This document shows positions 54,509 to 63,909 of a stretch of 64,000 nucleotides of DNA, in pieces. Made by a program: the position numbers and the translations under genes. Below the pieces are notes generated by a model. That model was given only the letters and a program-made list of their open reading frames with translations, ran no database searches and was not told where the DNA came from. Location of the stretch: contig JACJXW010000006.1 in assembly GCA_020636405.1 (NCBI GenBank), positions 930,001 to 994,000 on the forward strand, read 5' to 3'. The DNA comes from Lewinellaceae bacterium (lineage in GTDB: Bacteria; Bacteroidota; Bacteroidia; Chitinophagales; Saprospiraceae). Every line of letters begins with the position of its first letter. Positions within the stretch are counted from its first letter, which is position 1.

Positions 54509-54740
54509 GGCTTCTGGATTTTGTTTTTGGATACCGGCAAGTTACCAAAACCGACAGGCCAGGGAAGTGATGGAAATCAGGGAGGAGAGTGATTTTTATT
54601 AGTACATCGTTCTTATCCTGGCTTTCGGGTGTCGGGGCTTGTTGGGGTGTTTCTGCTGTTTCTGGGGTTGCCCGGCCGTTCATGTATTGAACCCCAGAAC
54701 CCCCAGAACCCCCACAAACCCAGAAACCCCAGCCCCCCCC

Positions 54741-57017
54741 TCAGAACTTATAATCAACCCTTGCCGTCAGGTTGCGGGGCGCCTCCATGAGCGCAGGCCG
54801 GGTGGCATACTCAATATTGGCCGTATTGTTCAGCAGGAGCGTCAATTTCAGACTTTCGGAGAAGTTGTATCCTGTGCGGAGGTTGAGCAGCGTATACCCC
54901 TTGCTGTGTTCTTCCCGGAAACGCCGCACGCCGGCGAGCAGCACCTCAAACAAGTTGTCAATGGCGACGAGCTGGCTGTTGTAAAATATTTCCGTGCCGA
55001 GGAAGAACCCTTTGTGGCTGCCCTCCAGGTCGAATTTGAACAGGTGCCGGGAGCGGTACTTCAGGACATTGGTTTCCATTTCAGAAGAACTCTGCGCATT
55101 GAACAGGGCCTGAGAGCCTTCCGGAGCATCGAGCCCGAACTCCTCAAATTTCGGGTCGATGTAGGTATAACCGGTAAGCAGGCTGACCGGGATACCCAGC
55201 AGTTTACCCCGCCCGGCGATGGTGGCTTCGAAGCCTTTAATATCCGTCCCCCCGATGTTCACTGACTTGAAGCCCTGGCCGATGAAGTTGAACTCGATCA
55301 TATCCTGATACCTGGAAATGAACCCGGCCAGGTCGACGAAACCTTCAAACCCGTTGATGCGGAAACCCTGTTTGAGGCCCAGCTCGGCACTCCAGCCGGT
55401 CTCAGAGCCCAGGCTGGGGTTGGGCAGCACGCGGATAAAACCGGCATTGGTCCGGATAAACTTCTCGGCAACGGTAGGGAACCGATACCCTTGCCCCCAG
55501 GAAGCCCGGAAGTAGGAGGCTTCTCCCACCCGGTAGTTCAGGCCGATCCGGAAAACCGGACGGGATTCCCGCTCTTTAGTAATGGTATCCTGTTTGTTCT
55601 CATTGAAGTATGCCGGGCTGATGAGCACGTTGTTCTCATAGCGGAAACCGCCGCTGACATTGAGCCTGTCCATGAATTTTTTCTCCAGCTGCACGTAGGT
55701 GGCGATGTTGCGGGAGGTGTAGGTGGTGTCCCCGTAGAGTTCCGCCGAAATGGCCGTTCCGGATACTACGGCTCCGGCGGTGACCACTAATTCTGCCGGG
55801 GTTATCTGGCGTTGGAACTGGTACTCTCCGTAATACATATCCGAAGAGTTGGACTGGTCCTGGTCATTGTTGTTGTCTACGTTGTAAAAGCGGCCCTGCA
55901 GGCGATGCCGGTTGCCGCCTTTATCGTAGTAGGTGATGAAAGGGTCTATATTGAAGCGGGTGCGTTTCCGGTTGGACAAGGTATTGGGCGCGGCGATGTA
56001 GGCCATGGTGTCGGAAGCCCAGTACAGGAAGGCCGCCGTTTCACCGAAGTTAAAGTTGCCGTTCAGGCCGATGGTCAGCCGGTCGGTCGCCCGGTAGCGG
56101 GTGCTGAAATTCGTGCGCCCGAACCGGCGGTAGGTATCCTTATTGTAGTCTTCCTCCCGAACCAGATAGCCGCCCAGCACGAGGTCGAGCTTGCCGATCT
56201 TGCGGCGATGGGCCGCGCTGGCGCCAAAAGTATAGGGGGCGCTGTCCCACCATTTCAGGCGTTCATCCCTGGGGTTCATATAGGAGGTGTACCAGGTGGC
56301 CACTTCCGTTTCCGGCTTGGCTTTCGGGTAGGCGGTGCGCACGTTGATGATGCCGTTCAGGGCCGAAGAGCCGTACAGGGCCGAGGCAGCCCCTTTGACC
56401 ACCTCCACCTGGGCGATGTTCTCGACAGGCACGTCGTCCCAGTTCGGATAACCGGCGTCGGCGGTGAGGATGGGCATATCGTCCACCATGAGCAGAACGC
56501 GGCTGCCCGCCCCCTGAGAATACCCTGAACCACCACGGATATTGGCCTGCCCGTCGATGATGGTCACACCGGGGATCTTCTCCAGGGCTTCGTCGATGGT
56601 GACCTTTCCGGTGCTCTTGATCAGGTCCGGGCGCAACACTTCGAGGGAAACGGTGACCTCACTGAGTGGCTTTTCGAACTTCCCGCTGGTTACCGTAGCG
56701 GTTTGGAGAACAGCGGCTTCCACTTCCAGGAAGGCGTCCAGTTTCATCACCTGGCCCGCCTCCAGCTTAATGGACTTGTTGTAGGGCTGGTAACCTACAT
56801 ACCGGATGGCCAGGCTGTAGTCGCCTGCGTCCAGCTCCAGGCTGTACGTCCCGTCGAAGTCAGTGATAGTACCGATATCGCCGGAGCGTACGGTTGCCGC
56901 GATCAGCGGTTCGCCGGTACTGGCGTCCACCACTTTCCCTTCAATGGTGGCTTTCTGTGCAATAGCGGTTTGAAAACATAGGGCCAAAAGGCAGAAAAAT
57001 GTAAAAAATTTGCTCAT
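54741..57017 (-). CDS. TonB-dependent outer-membrane receptor
   Basis: A 758-aa protein with signal peptide MSKFFTFFCLLALCFQTAIA. An N-terminal carboxypeptidase-like regulatory domain (about 22-105: ATIEGKVVDASTGEPLIAAT, GDIGTITDFDGTYSLELDAG) leads to the plug (about 120-225: VTIDEALEKIPGVTIIDGQA, RVLLMVDDMPILTADAGYPN, IAQVEVVKGAASALYGSSAL) and a 22-strand barrel that ends RNLTARVDYKF with terminal Phe. No SusD gene is next to it, so it is more like a siderophore, cobalamin or metal receptor than a SusC. Substrate cannot be read. Confidence 0.93.
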   Translation of the reverse strand: MSKFFTFFCLLALCFQTAIAQKATIEGKVVDASTGEPLIAATVRSGDIGTITDFDGTYSLELDAGDYSLAIRYVGYQPYNKSIKLEAGQVMKLDAFLEVEAAVLQTATVTSGKFEKPLSEVTVSLEVLRPDLIKSTGKVTIDEALEKIPGVTIIDGQANIRGGSGYSQGAGSRVLLMVDDMPILTADAGYPNWDDVPVENIAQVEVVKGAASALYGSSALNGIINVRTAYPKAKPETEVATWYTSYMNPRDERLKWWDSAPYTFGASAAHRRKIGKLDLVLGGYLVREEDYNKDTYRRFGRTNFSTRYRATDRLTIGLNGNFNFGETAAFLYWASDTMAYIAAPNTLSNRKRTRFNIDPFITYYDKGGNRHRLQGRFYNVDNNNDQDQSNSSDMYYGEYQFQRQITPAELVVTAGAVVSGTAISAELYGDTTYTSRNIATYVQLEKKFMDRLNVSGGFRYENNVLISPAYFNENKQDTITKERESRPVFRIGLNYRVGEASYFRASWGQGYRFPTVAEKFIRTNAGFIRVLPNPSLGSETGWSAELGLKQGFRINGFEGFVDLAGFISRYQDMIEFNFIGQGFKSVNIGGTDIKGFEATIAGRGKLLGIPVSLLTGYTYIDPKFEEFGLDAPEGSQALFNAQSSSEMETNVLKYRSRHLFKFDLEGSHKGFFLGTEIFYNSQLVAIDNLFEVLLAGVRRFREEHSKGYTLLNLRTGYNFSESLKLTLLLNNTANIEYATRPALMEAPRNLTARVDYKF

Positions 57018-57326
57018 GCGTAGTGTTTTGCGTTATGAGTATACATTTTCTTTTACACCGGCCCATAGAGCAATTCAGGGAGGCGAAAATAGGACAAAAT
57101 ATGGGTTATCGGCTAAAATTAACAGAAATTGTAATATACAGGATGGATATGTAAGGACAATTTTTTACTTTTGCTCTCGCCCTCGAAGTAAATCTATCTC
57201 CACTATTTTTGCACCCTATCCGTTTAGTCGGCTCTTATCCTTATTTTTCCTTTTGGGGAAAATTAGGGTACAAATATTCTATCTTGCTATTATCATTCAT
57301 GACAACACAATCAAACCTTAGTAATT
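57018..57326. other. Divergent intergenic region with candidate promoter boxes
   Basis: The 309-bp gap between the TonB receptor and the T9SS gene at 57327 is AT-rich. Two TAnnTTTG-like boxes are present for the + strand gene: TACTTTTG (57166-57173) and TATTTTTG (57204-57211). Neither has a well-spaced TTG -33 element. No RNA gene or repeat is seen. Confidence 0.35.
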
Positions 57327-58142
57327 ATGAAGAAAGTTGTACTCCTCTTTTTGGGATTTATTGCCTGGAATTTTGTCAGTGCCCAGGAAACGACCTGTGA
57401 TCCCGACCAGAATGTAGCGGATACGGTAGTGGTAGCGCCGCTGCCCCAATCTGTAGGCCGCCCGGATGGAGGAATTGTGGACACGGCCTGCGCCGATGAA
57501 TACTACAAGTTTGTTTTCACCTTTAATATTCCGGCAACTTACACTACTCCTTTTGGCCCCGCAGCGATCACTAACGTGAGCATTGCCACCGATGGTGCAG
57601 TAGAAAACATGCCTGCTTCTTTCGACTACGTTTGCAATCCTCCGAACTGTGTATTCAATGCCGAAACTAAAGGCTGTGTGGTGCTTTTTGGCACCCCTAC
57701 TGCCGGCGAGGTAATGGCCCACGACCTCAAGGTGACTGCAAACGTGGCGCTTACCGGAATTCCTCTGCCCCTAACGCTTACCCTTCCCGATGACCTGGAG
57801 GCGGAAAGCCACTACTACCTGGTGGTCAAACCCGCTGGGTCAGCCAACTGCTTTATGGTGGATACCCGGGAAAGTTTCGCTTCCCAGTTCAGCATCAGCA
57901 ACCAGCCGAACCCAGGCAGCGGCTGGACGCAGATACAGGTCAATGCCCAGTCCGGCGGCGCCTTCGACTTTTTGGTGAGCGATATGCTCGGCCAAAAGCT
58001 GCACCGCGAACGGGTAACCATCCTGCCCGGAGACAATACGATAGAATACAACGGCAGCCACCTGCCCAATGGCGTTTACCTCTACAGCCTCAGCAACGGC
58101 CGCGAAATGGTGACGCGCAAGATGATCATCAGCCGGCAGTAA
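57327..58142 (+). CDS. Secreted protein with T9SS sorting domain
   Basis: A 271-aa protein with signal peptide MKKVVLLFLGFIAWNFVSAQ. The mature region (about 20-180) is a small all-beta module with six cysteines (DTACADEYYKFVFTF, PATYTTPFGPAAITNVSIAT, CNPPNCVFNAETKGCVVLFG). The end is a type A sorting domain: SISNQPNPGSGWTQIQVNAQ, DNTIEYNGSHLPNGVYLYSL and final KMIISRQ. It shares the CVxFxGTP-like segment and size of its first module with the next gene, so the two are probably related by duplication. Confidence 0.85.
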   Translation: MKKVVLLFLGFIAWNFVSAQETTCDPDQNVADTVVVAPLPQSVGRPDGGIVDTACADEYYKFVFTFNIPATYTTPFGPAAITNVSIATDGAVENMPASFDYVCNPPNCVFNAETKGCVVLFGTPTAGEVMAHDLKVTANVALTGIPLPLTLTLPDDLEAESHYYLVVKPAGSANCFMVDTRESFASQFSISNQPNPGSGWTQIQVNAQSGGAFDFLVSDMLGQKLHRERVTILPGDNTIEYNGSHLPNGVYLYSLSNGREMVTRKMIISRQ

Positions 58143-58537
58143 GTGATCGAGGACGGCTCCCCGGCTCCGTACCTGCTGCTTCGCAATAAGCGACAGCGCA
58201 GGTGCGGTGCGGTGTTCTCCTCAAACCGGCCTGGGTGGGATGTGCGTTCCCTTAGGTTCGCACATCGCACCTTATCTTACATGTATAATGGCGGTTGTCT
58301 TTTAGCTCCAAATGTCTAATCCCTTCTGATTTTGGAGCGAGGCCGTTGTGCCACCCTGCAACATTAAGGCTTCGCTCCTATTTCCTGATGATTCCGGAGT
58401 ACTGTCCTTCGGGCAATTGCTCGTTTATTGCGAGGCAGGGAGATGAGATCCTGATCGCGCGTTCAAAGGCTGCCGGTGGTGGCCAGAACCCTGTAATAGC
58501 ATCCCCTTTCCACGCCTCGCCAACAAAAGTCATTATT
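58143..58537. other. Intergenic stretch with hairpins
   Basis: 395 bp without a convincing gene. An 8-bp perfect inverted repeat GATGTGCG/CGCACATC lies at 58239-58266. Another, GGAGCGA/TCGCTCC, encloses about 30 bases near 58335-58377. A frame extends the next gene upstream to 58295, but it lacks a signal peptide start and is not favoured. The leader of about 240 bases could be structured; it does not match a riboswitch class I know. Confidence 0.35.
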
Positions 58538-60349
58538 ATGTTGAAGCTACACTTACTTGCTTTGTTTTTGGGTGCCTTCACCCTCTGCCTTCAGGCACAG
58601 GCCGGCTGCCCGGATTGTAGGATTGAATTACCTGCCGGCCTGCCGGAGGATACCATCTTCCTGAGCAGCGCCGCCGACGGGCAGGTTGGCATTTATTATG
58701 ATTCGGACCTCAGTTTTCGCATGCCGAAGACGACCACGCCGGTCAATGCCACCGACCCGGATACCCCGCCGGGGCTGGGCATCAATCAGATCACCATCAC
58801 TTCGGTTTCCAACCTGCCTCCCGGCCTAAGCTGGGAAGCCAGCCAGACTGTATTTAACGTTTCTGAAGAAACGGACGGTTGCGTCAAATTCTGCGGCACT
58901 CCTATCATTCCCGGCTTTTATAACGTGGAGGTTGTGGTAAATGCAGAAGTGTTGTTTGTCTCGCAGGTTTCTTCCTTCTCCTTTCCGATCCTGATCCTGC
59001 CGGGAACCAGTGTGACGGAGGGCTTTACGCTGTCCAACAACAGCGGCTGCGGGAGTGTGTCCGCCAGTTTTTCCAATAATGTGCCCTCTGGTGGCAATGA
59101 GGGCTATACTTATCTTTGGGATTTTGGGAACGGCAATATGTCGGTTGCCGAAAATCCCGGCTCCCAGGTATATACTGAAGCCGGCGCTTATGAAGTCCGT
59201 TACCAGTCGGTAATCGATACTTTCGGCTTCCTGCTTACCGAGGTAGTGGTAGAAAGTGTTGAATGCAACGACCTGTTCAATAATGCTCCCGACCTGCGCA
59301 TCGAAGTCTGGGATCCGGATGGGGAGCGCATCCTGGAGACCGCGCACATTGAGAACGCTCAGACACCTCTTGCCTTTACCGTCAACCTCTTTCTGGGAGA
59401 GGGCAATTACGTCTTGCGGGTAATGGATGAAGACAGTGGTATACAGGGCGGGGACGACGAGTGCGGCGCCATCAATTTCAACCGGTTTTCCAATGGTTCC
59501 TTCACCAACGGAGGGCTGCAGGCCCGCCTGAACATTTTCCATCCGGTGGACACCATCCGTTCTGTGGACACCGTTCGGGTATATGCACAACCGGATGCTC
59601 CCCTGCTGGAAGGCGACGGGCCGGCCGTTCTTTGTGAAGGAGATAACTATTTGCTCACTGTTGCCAATGGCTACAGCACCGGGCTGCAGTGGTACCAGGA
59701 CAGCCTGCCGCTGATCGAGGTGGACGGCCCGGAACTAAACGTGGATGCCGAAGGCCGATACTGGGTGACGTATACGACAACGGATGGTTGCAGCGCTACC
59801 TCTGCAGTGGAGCACCTGATCTTCAATCCGCTGCCCGATCCTCCCATTTTCCAGAACTTCAACAACCTGCTGACCCTTTATGCTCCGGAAAACCTGCCGG
59901 AAAACTATACACTGCAGTGGTACCGGGATGGCTTGCTCATTGAAGGGGCGAATGAGACGGAATATTGCATGGAGGCGAATGGCGCCTATCGGCTTGAGGT
60001 AACCGACGTGCTTACGGGATGCAGCAGCACTTATGAGCTCCAGTCTACCTACAACCCCGCTTTTCCGGGCTGCATTACTTCGGGAACGGCAGAAGAAGAA
60101 CTGGTGGGCCTCCGGGTTTATCCCAATCCGGCCTTCGATATGCTTTACCTGGAAGGCGAGGTTGGCGCTGAACCGGTACACGCCATTTTGTACAACATTC
60201 AGGGGCAGATGATGCAAGAATTCCTGAGCCGTCCTGTTGGCGGCTGGTTCCGGGAACGCATGGGCCTGAGCCTGTACCCGGCAGGGATCTACTTTGTCGA
60301 GATCCGCTCGGGGCAACGGTTGGCGCGGGTAAAAGTGGTGAAGTACTAG
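58538..60349 (+). CDS. Secreted multi-domain protein with PKD-like module and T9SS sorting domain
   Basis: The start chosen is ATG 58538 (MLKLHLLALFLGAFTLCLQA, signal peptide), giving 603 aa. First module (20-150) has CVKFCGTPIIPGFYNVEVVV, like the CVVLFGTPTAGEVMAHDLKV of the preceding gene. A PKD-like domain follows (GYTYLWDFGNGNMSVAENPG), then a domain with acidic DEDSGIQGGDDECG that may bind calcium, then Ig-like repeats (YSTGLQWYQDSLPLIEVDGP, YTLQWYRDGLLIEGANETEY). The end is a type A sorting domain (LRVYPNPAFDMLYLEGEVGA to RVKVVKY). Surface-bound, of unknown partner. Confidence 0.85.
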   Translation: MLKLHLLALFLGAFTLCLQAQAGCPDCRIELPAGLPEDTIFLSSAADGQVGIYYDSDLSFRMPKTTTPVNATDPDTPPGLGINQITITSVSNLPPGLSWEASQTVFNVSEETDGCVKFCGTPIIPGFYNVEVVVNAEVLFVSQVSSFSFPILILPGTSVTEGFTLSNNSGCGSVSASFSNNVPSGGNEGYTYLWDFGNGNMSVAENPGSQVYTEAGAYEVRYQSVIDTFGFLLTEVVVESVECNDLFNNAPDLRIEVWDPDGERILETAHIENAQTPLAFTVNLFLGEGNYVLRVMDEDSGIQGGDDECGAINFNRFSNGSFTNGGLQARLNIFHPVDTIRSVDTVRVYAQPDAPLLEGDGPAVLCEGDNYLLTVANGYSTGLQWYQDSLPLIEVDGPELNVDAEGRYWVTYTTTDGCSATSAVEHLIFNPLPDPPIFQNFNNLLTLYAPENLPENYTLQWYRDGLLIEGANETEYCMEANGAYRLEVTDVLTGCSSTYELQSTYNPAFPGCITSGTAEEELVGLRVYPNPAFDMLYLEGEVGAEPVHAILYNIQGQMMQEFLSRPVGGWFRERMGLSLYPAGIYFVEIRSGQRLARVKVVKY

Positions 60350-60816
60350 GAGGCTGTTGGCACGAATGAACACTCGTCGGATAAGACTGTCTACCGCATG
60401 GGAGCTACAGCCGTGGCTTGGCTCCCAATATTCATACCTGCAATTTTTTCGGCTGTCGATCTGACGTTGGGAACTGTTGGAAGCAGGTGAGCTGAAGCAG
60501 CCTGCCGCCGTTGCGAACACGGAAATCCGGACCGCGAACTTGTCCAACCTTAGACGGGGAGCCACTTTTTCTCGTTAAATCTTGTAAACCAGTTTAAAAA
60601 ATATTTTAAAAATACTATATTGAGCCTCGTTTGCCGGTTTAAGCCAAAGTGTTGTTCATTTTGACGCTGAAAGTGTCATTATAAATTAGCAAATTAGCCT
60701 TAGCTTTGGCCCAAACCTCGAAACGGGTTGATTTACAGGGTAGATCCTCATCCGTTACCATAATCCCATCTGAACTGCGTAAAACCTTAGGTTTGCTCTT
60801 ACGAACGACAAGAATT
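60350..60816. other. Intergenic stretch with a hairpin and candidate -7 box
   Basis: 467 bp between the T9SS protein and the S9 peptidase. GGGAGC-tac-AGCC-gt-GGCT-tg-GCTCCC forms a two-part hairpin at 60400-60426, without a T-run. TAGCTTTG at 60701-60708 fits TAnnTTTG, 108 bp before the peptidase ATG. No coding frame is convincing; a frame starting at 60706 is only the upstream extension of the peptidase. Confidence 0.35.
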
Positions 60817-62703
60817 ATGACTGTTCATATTGAGAAAAGGGAAATTGGTAACCTGGTAATTGAAAATATTCCCGAGATCCCTGAAATACTTAACAAACGG
60901 CTTACTCATTACCACAATACCCGCGACGCCCATTTGGCCGACTGGCTGAACCAGGGCCGGGGTTTGCTCATCAGTACCCGTTTTGGGGAGTCGGCTCAGC
61001 TTCACATCGTAGAACATCCAGGAGCGACGCGCCAGCAGGCCACCTTTTTTCCTGAACCCATCTTCAGCGCCAGCGTTTGCCCGGCGCCCGGTGCCAACGG
61101 CTTTCTATTTGCCAAGGATGTCGGTGGCAACGAAAATTACCAGCTCTACTACTTCAACCTGGATTCCGGACAGTATTACCTGCTGACGGATGGCGTTTCC
61201 AAGCACGGCAGCGGCCTGTGGAACCGGCAGGGCACCGCCATAGCCTACAACAGCACCAAAGGCAACCACAAAGATCATGGCCTGTATCTCTATTCTTTCG
61301 GGGAGCTACCCGGCGAGCGCCTTATTTTTGAGGGGGAAGGGTACTGGTATCCCATCGACTGGTCGCCCAGCGGGCGGGAACTCACCGTCATCAATTACCG
61401 GTCGATCAATGAGAGCTTTCTGTACCGGCTCGATATCGGCAGCGGCGAGCTGTCGCCGGTCCTGGCAAAGCCTGACGTGGCCTGCCGGGGAGGCTTCTGG
61501 AACGCCGACGGCACGGAGATCGTCTACGCCTCCGACGAGTTTTCGGAATCCCGGCAGCTGACCCGTTATCACCTCAGGGACGGGCGGCAGGAGGCGTTGG
61601 CTCAAAACCTGCCCTGGGAAGTGGAGGCCATCCGCTATTCTCCGGACGGGCGGTCTCTTGCCTTTGTACTCAATGACAATGGCATCTCCCGGCTGTACTT
61701 CCTGGATGTAGCTACCGGCGAATATAAGCCTTTTACCGGCTTGCCGGACGGAATAATCAGTGCGCTGCGGTGGCGCCCCGACGGGAAGCAGCTGGCCATC
61801 ACCGTGGACACCCCTCAGGCGCCTGCCGACGTATACGTGGTCAACCTACAGGATTCCACTGCTTGCCGGTGGACCTACAGCGAGGCCGGCGGGCTCGACC
61901 CCTGCCGCTTCATTAAGCCCAAGCTGATCCAGTATCCTTCCTTCGATCAGGTAGAAGGCCAACCGAGGCGTATCCCTGCCTTTTATTTCAAACCGGCCAA
62001 AGGGGAAGGCCCCTTTCCGGTGCTGATCTATATTCACGGCGGCCCGGAGAGCCAGTACCGCCCCGGGTTTTCCCCTACGTTCCAGTATTACCTCAACGAG
62101 CTGGGTGTGGCGGTCGTGGCCCCTAACGTAAGGGGTTCTTCCGGCTACGGAAAGAGTTTCCTGAAGCTGGACAATGGGTTTAAGCGGGAAGATTCCGTCA
62201 AAGACATCGGCAAATTGCTCGATTGGGTGGAGGAGCAACCGGAGTTGGATCACTCGCGGGTGGCCGTCATTGGCGGCTCTTATGGCGGGTACATGGTGCT
62301 GGCCTCGATGGCGCACTTCAACAGCCGCTTGCGGTGTGGGGTGGATATTGTCGGCATCAGCAACTTTGTGACCTTCCTGGAAAATACCAAGTCCTACCGC
62401 CGAAACCTGAGGCGGGTGGAATACGGCGACGAACGCAACCCCCGCATGCGCCGCCACCTGGAGCGCATCTCGCCAACGGCAAATGCCCATAAGATCAGCA
62501 AGCCCATGCTGATCGTCCAGGGGCTCAACGACCCCAGGGTGCCGGCAAGCGAGGCCGAACAAATGCTCCATGCCATTCGTAAGAACGGGGGAGAGGCCTG
62601 GTACCTGCTGGCCAAAGATGAGGGCCACGGCTTCCGGAAGAAAGTCAACCGGGATTACTACAATAAGGCGGTCATCCTGTTCCTGCAGCGCTATCTGTTG
62701 TAG
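60817..62703 (+). CDS. S9 family serine peptidase (prolyl oligopeptidase type)
   Basis: The start chosen is ATG 60817 (MTVHIEKREIGNLVIENIPE), giving 628 aa. The first 370 residues are a WD40/TolB-like beta-propeller with repeated DG..ERLIFEGE / WSPSGRELTV / YSPDGRSLAFV / WRPDGKQLAI blades. The alpha/beta-hydrolase part contains the S9 oxyanion and nucleophile elements: YIHGGPESQYRPGF, then GGSYGGYMVLAS with the catalytic Ser, LIVQGLNDPRVP with the Asp and DEGHGF with the His. No signal peptide, so a cytoplasmic oligopeptidase is likely. Confidence 0.94.
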   Translation: MTVHIEKREIGNLVIENIPEIPEILNKRLTHYHNTRDAHLADWLNQGRGLLISTRFGESAQLHIVEHPGATRQQATFFPEPIFSASVCPAPGANGFLFAKDVGGNENYQLYYFNLDSGQYYLLTDGVSKHGSGLWNRQGTAIAYNSTKGNHKDHGLYLYSFGELPGERLIFEGEGYWYPIDWSPSGRELTVINYRSINESFLYRLDIGSGELSPVLAKPDVACRGGFWNADGTEIVYASDEFSESRQLTRYHLRDGRQEALAQNLPWEVEAIRYSPDGRSLAFVLNDNGISRLYFLDVATGEYKPFTGLPDGIISALRWRPDGKQLAITVDTPQAPADVYVVNLQDSTACRWTYSEAGGLDPCRFIKPKLIQYPSFDQVEGQPRRIPAFYFKPAKGEGPFPVLIYIHGGPESQYRPGFSPTFQYYLNELGVAVVAPNVRGSSGYGKSFLKLDNGFKREDSVKDIGKLLDWVEEQPELDHSRVAVIGGSYGGYMVLASMAHFNSRLRCGVDIVGISNFVTFLENTKSYRRNLRRVEYGDERNPRMRRHLERISPTANAHKISKPMLIVQGLNDPRVPASEAEQMLHAIRKNGGEAWYLLAKDEGHGFRKKVNRDYYNKAVILFLQRYLL

Positions 62704-62850
62704 GGGCGGCTGCGGCGCCTTTCGCAGCCGGAGCGTGGGCGCCTAAAAATATTTCTCCTTCAGATTTTCTTATTTTTGGAGGGCGCAACCAATGGAACCC
62801 AGCAGCATTGTTATCATTGGAAGTTCAAAAAACCAAAACAAAGCAGGCTG

Positions 62851-63909
62851 ATGGCAGATGACAATAGGCCTATTCACATTGAAGGCAGCCAGGGCGTTTT
62901 GGCCGGCAATACGATCGATGCCGGCGGCGATGTGATCGTCAACGGCCAGAAAGTCACCAACATCTTTCAGAATACCGCTTACCAGGACCTGGTAAAGCGC
63001 AAAAAAGAACTGGAGGAACTGATCCGAAACCTGCCGGCTGAGAATGCAGTATGCAGGAAGGCAGGTGTGGAGTTGGAAGAATTGCTCAACAAAGAAGCAC
63101 AATTCAAAAAGGATGTCATTCAGCTGGCCGAGTCGTTCTCCCGCATAAATATAGACAGTGAACGCCTGGCCCGGGCAAAGGCGCTTTTCTCAGAAGGCGC
63201 TTTTGAAGAAGCGGACCGTTTGCTTAACAAAACCGACTTGAAAAGGGACCAGGAAGCGGTACTGCTCAGAGAACAACAATTGGATTCAGCCCTTGAAGAA
63301 GTGAAAAGAAAGAAGGAACAGATTGCTGATGAATACCTGATAAAAGCTCAACTCACCCTTACTCAATTGGAGAACCCCAACCGGTTCGAAGAGGCGGATC
63401 AGTATTTTCAGGAATCCATTCATACTTTAGCGGCTTTCGACAATATCTTCGGCTATGCTTATTTCCTGGGGGAACAGAACCAGAACCACAAGGCTGTTAC
63501 CTATTATGAGCAAGCCCTAGAAATCTATCAGCGGCTGGCCCTGGACAATCCGCAGCGCTATGAGCCGGATGTGGCTACTACCCAGAACAACCTGGGCGCC
63601 ATGTACTATAACCTGAATGCCTACGACCGGGCCGAAGCGGCCTATTTGGAAGCGCTCGAAATCAGAAAGCGGCTGGCCCTGGACAATCCCCAGCGCTATG
63701 AGCCGGATGTGGCTACTACCCAGAACAACCTGGGCGCCATGTACTATAACCTGAATGCCTACGGCCGAGCCGAAGCGGCCTATTTGGAAGCGCTCGAAAT
63801 CAGAAAGCGGCTGGCCCTGGACAATCCCCAGCGCTATGAGCCGGATGTGGCTACTACCCAGAACAACCTGGGCATAATGTATCGAAACCTGAATGCCTAC
63901 AGTAGGTAA
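62851..63909 (+). CDS. TPR-repeat protein, probably truncated by a frameshift
   Basis: The start chosen is ATG 62851 (MADDNRPIHIEGSQGVLAGN, then TIDAGGDVIVNGQKV), a glycine-rich beta opening also found at the N-terminus of Bacteroidota STAND-like and TPR signalling proteins. A helical, charged region (55-195) leads to TPRs of the kinesin-light-chain kind with a 46-residue unit (RLALDNPQRYEPDVATTQNN, LGAMYYNLNAYDRAEAAYLE, ALEIRK). The frame stops at 63909, in the third near-identical unit, because of a 5-bp net insertion. More repeats follow in another frame to the window end, so the native protein is longer. Confidence 0.8.
   Translation: MADDNRPIHIEGSQGVLAGNTIDAGGDVIVNGQKVTNIFQNTAYQDLVKRKKELEELIRNLPAENAVCRKAGVELEELLNKEAQFKKDVIQLAESFSRINIDSERLARAKALFSEGAFEEADRLLNKTDLKRDQEAVLLREQQLDSALEEVKRKKEQIADEYLIKAQLTLTQLENPNRFEEADQYFQESIHTLAAFDNIFGYAYFLGEQNQNHKAVTYYEQALEIYQRLALDNPQRYEPDVATTQNNLGAMYYNLNAYDRAEAAYLEALEIRKRLALDNPQRYEPDVATTQNNLGAMYYNLNAYGRAEAAYLEALEIRKRLALDNPQRYEPDVATTQNNLGIMYRNLNAYSR

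Noticed and set aside
57018..57326. SusC/SusD pairing for the TonB receptor
   Set aside because: No SusD-like lipoprotein gene is adjacent on either side.
58295..58537. Possible riboswitch leader
   Set aside because: Hairpins are present but no known aptamer core is recognisable, and the downstream gene is a secreted protein of unknown role.
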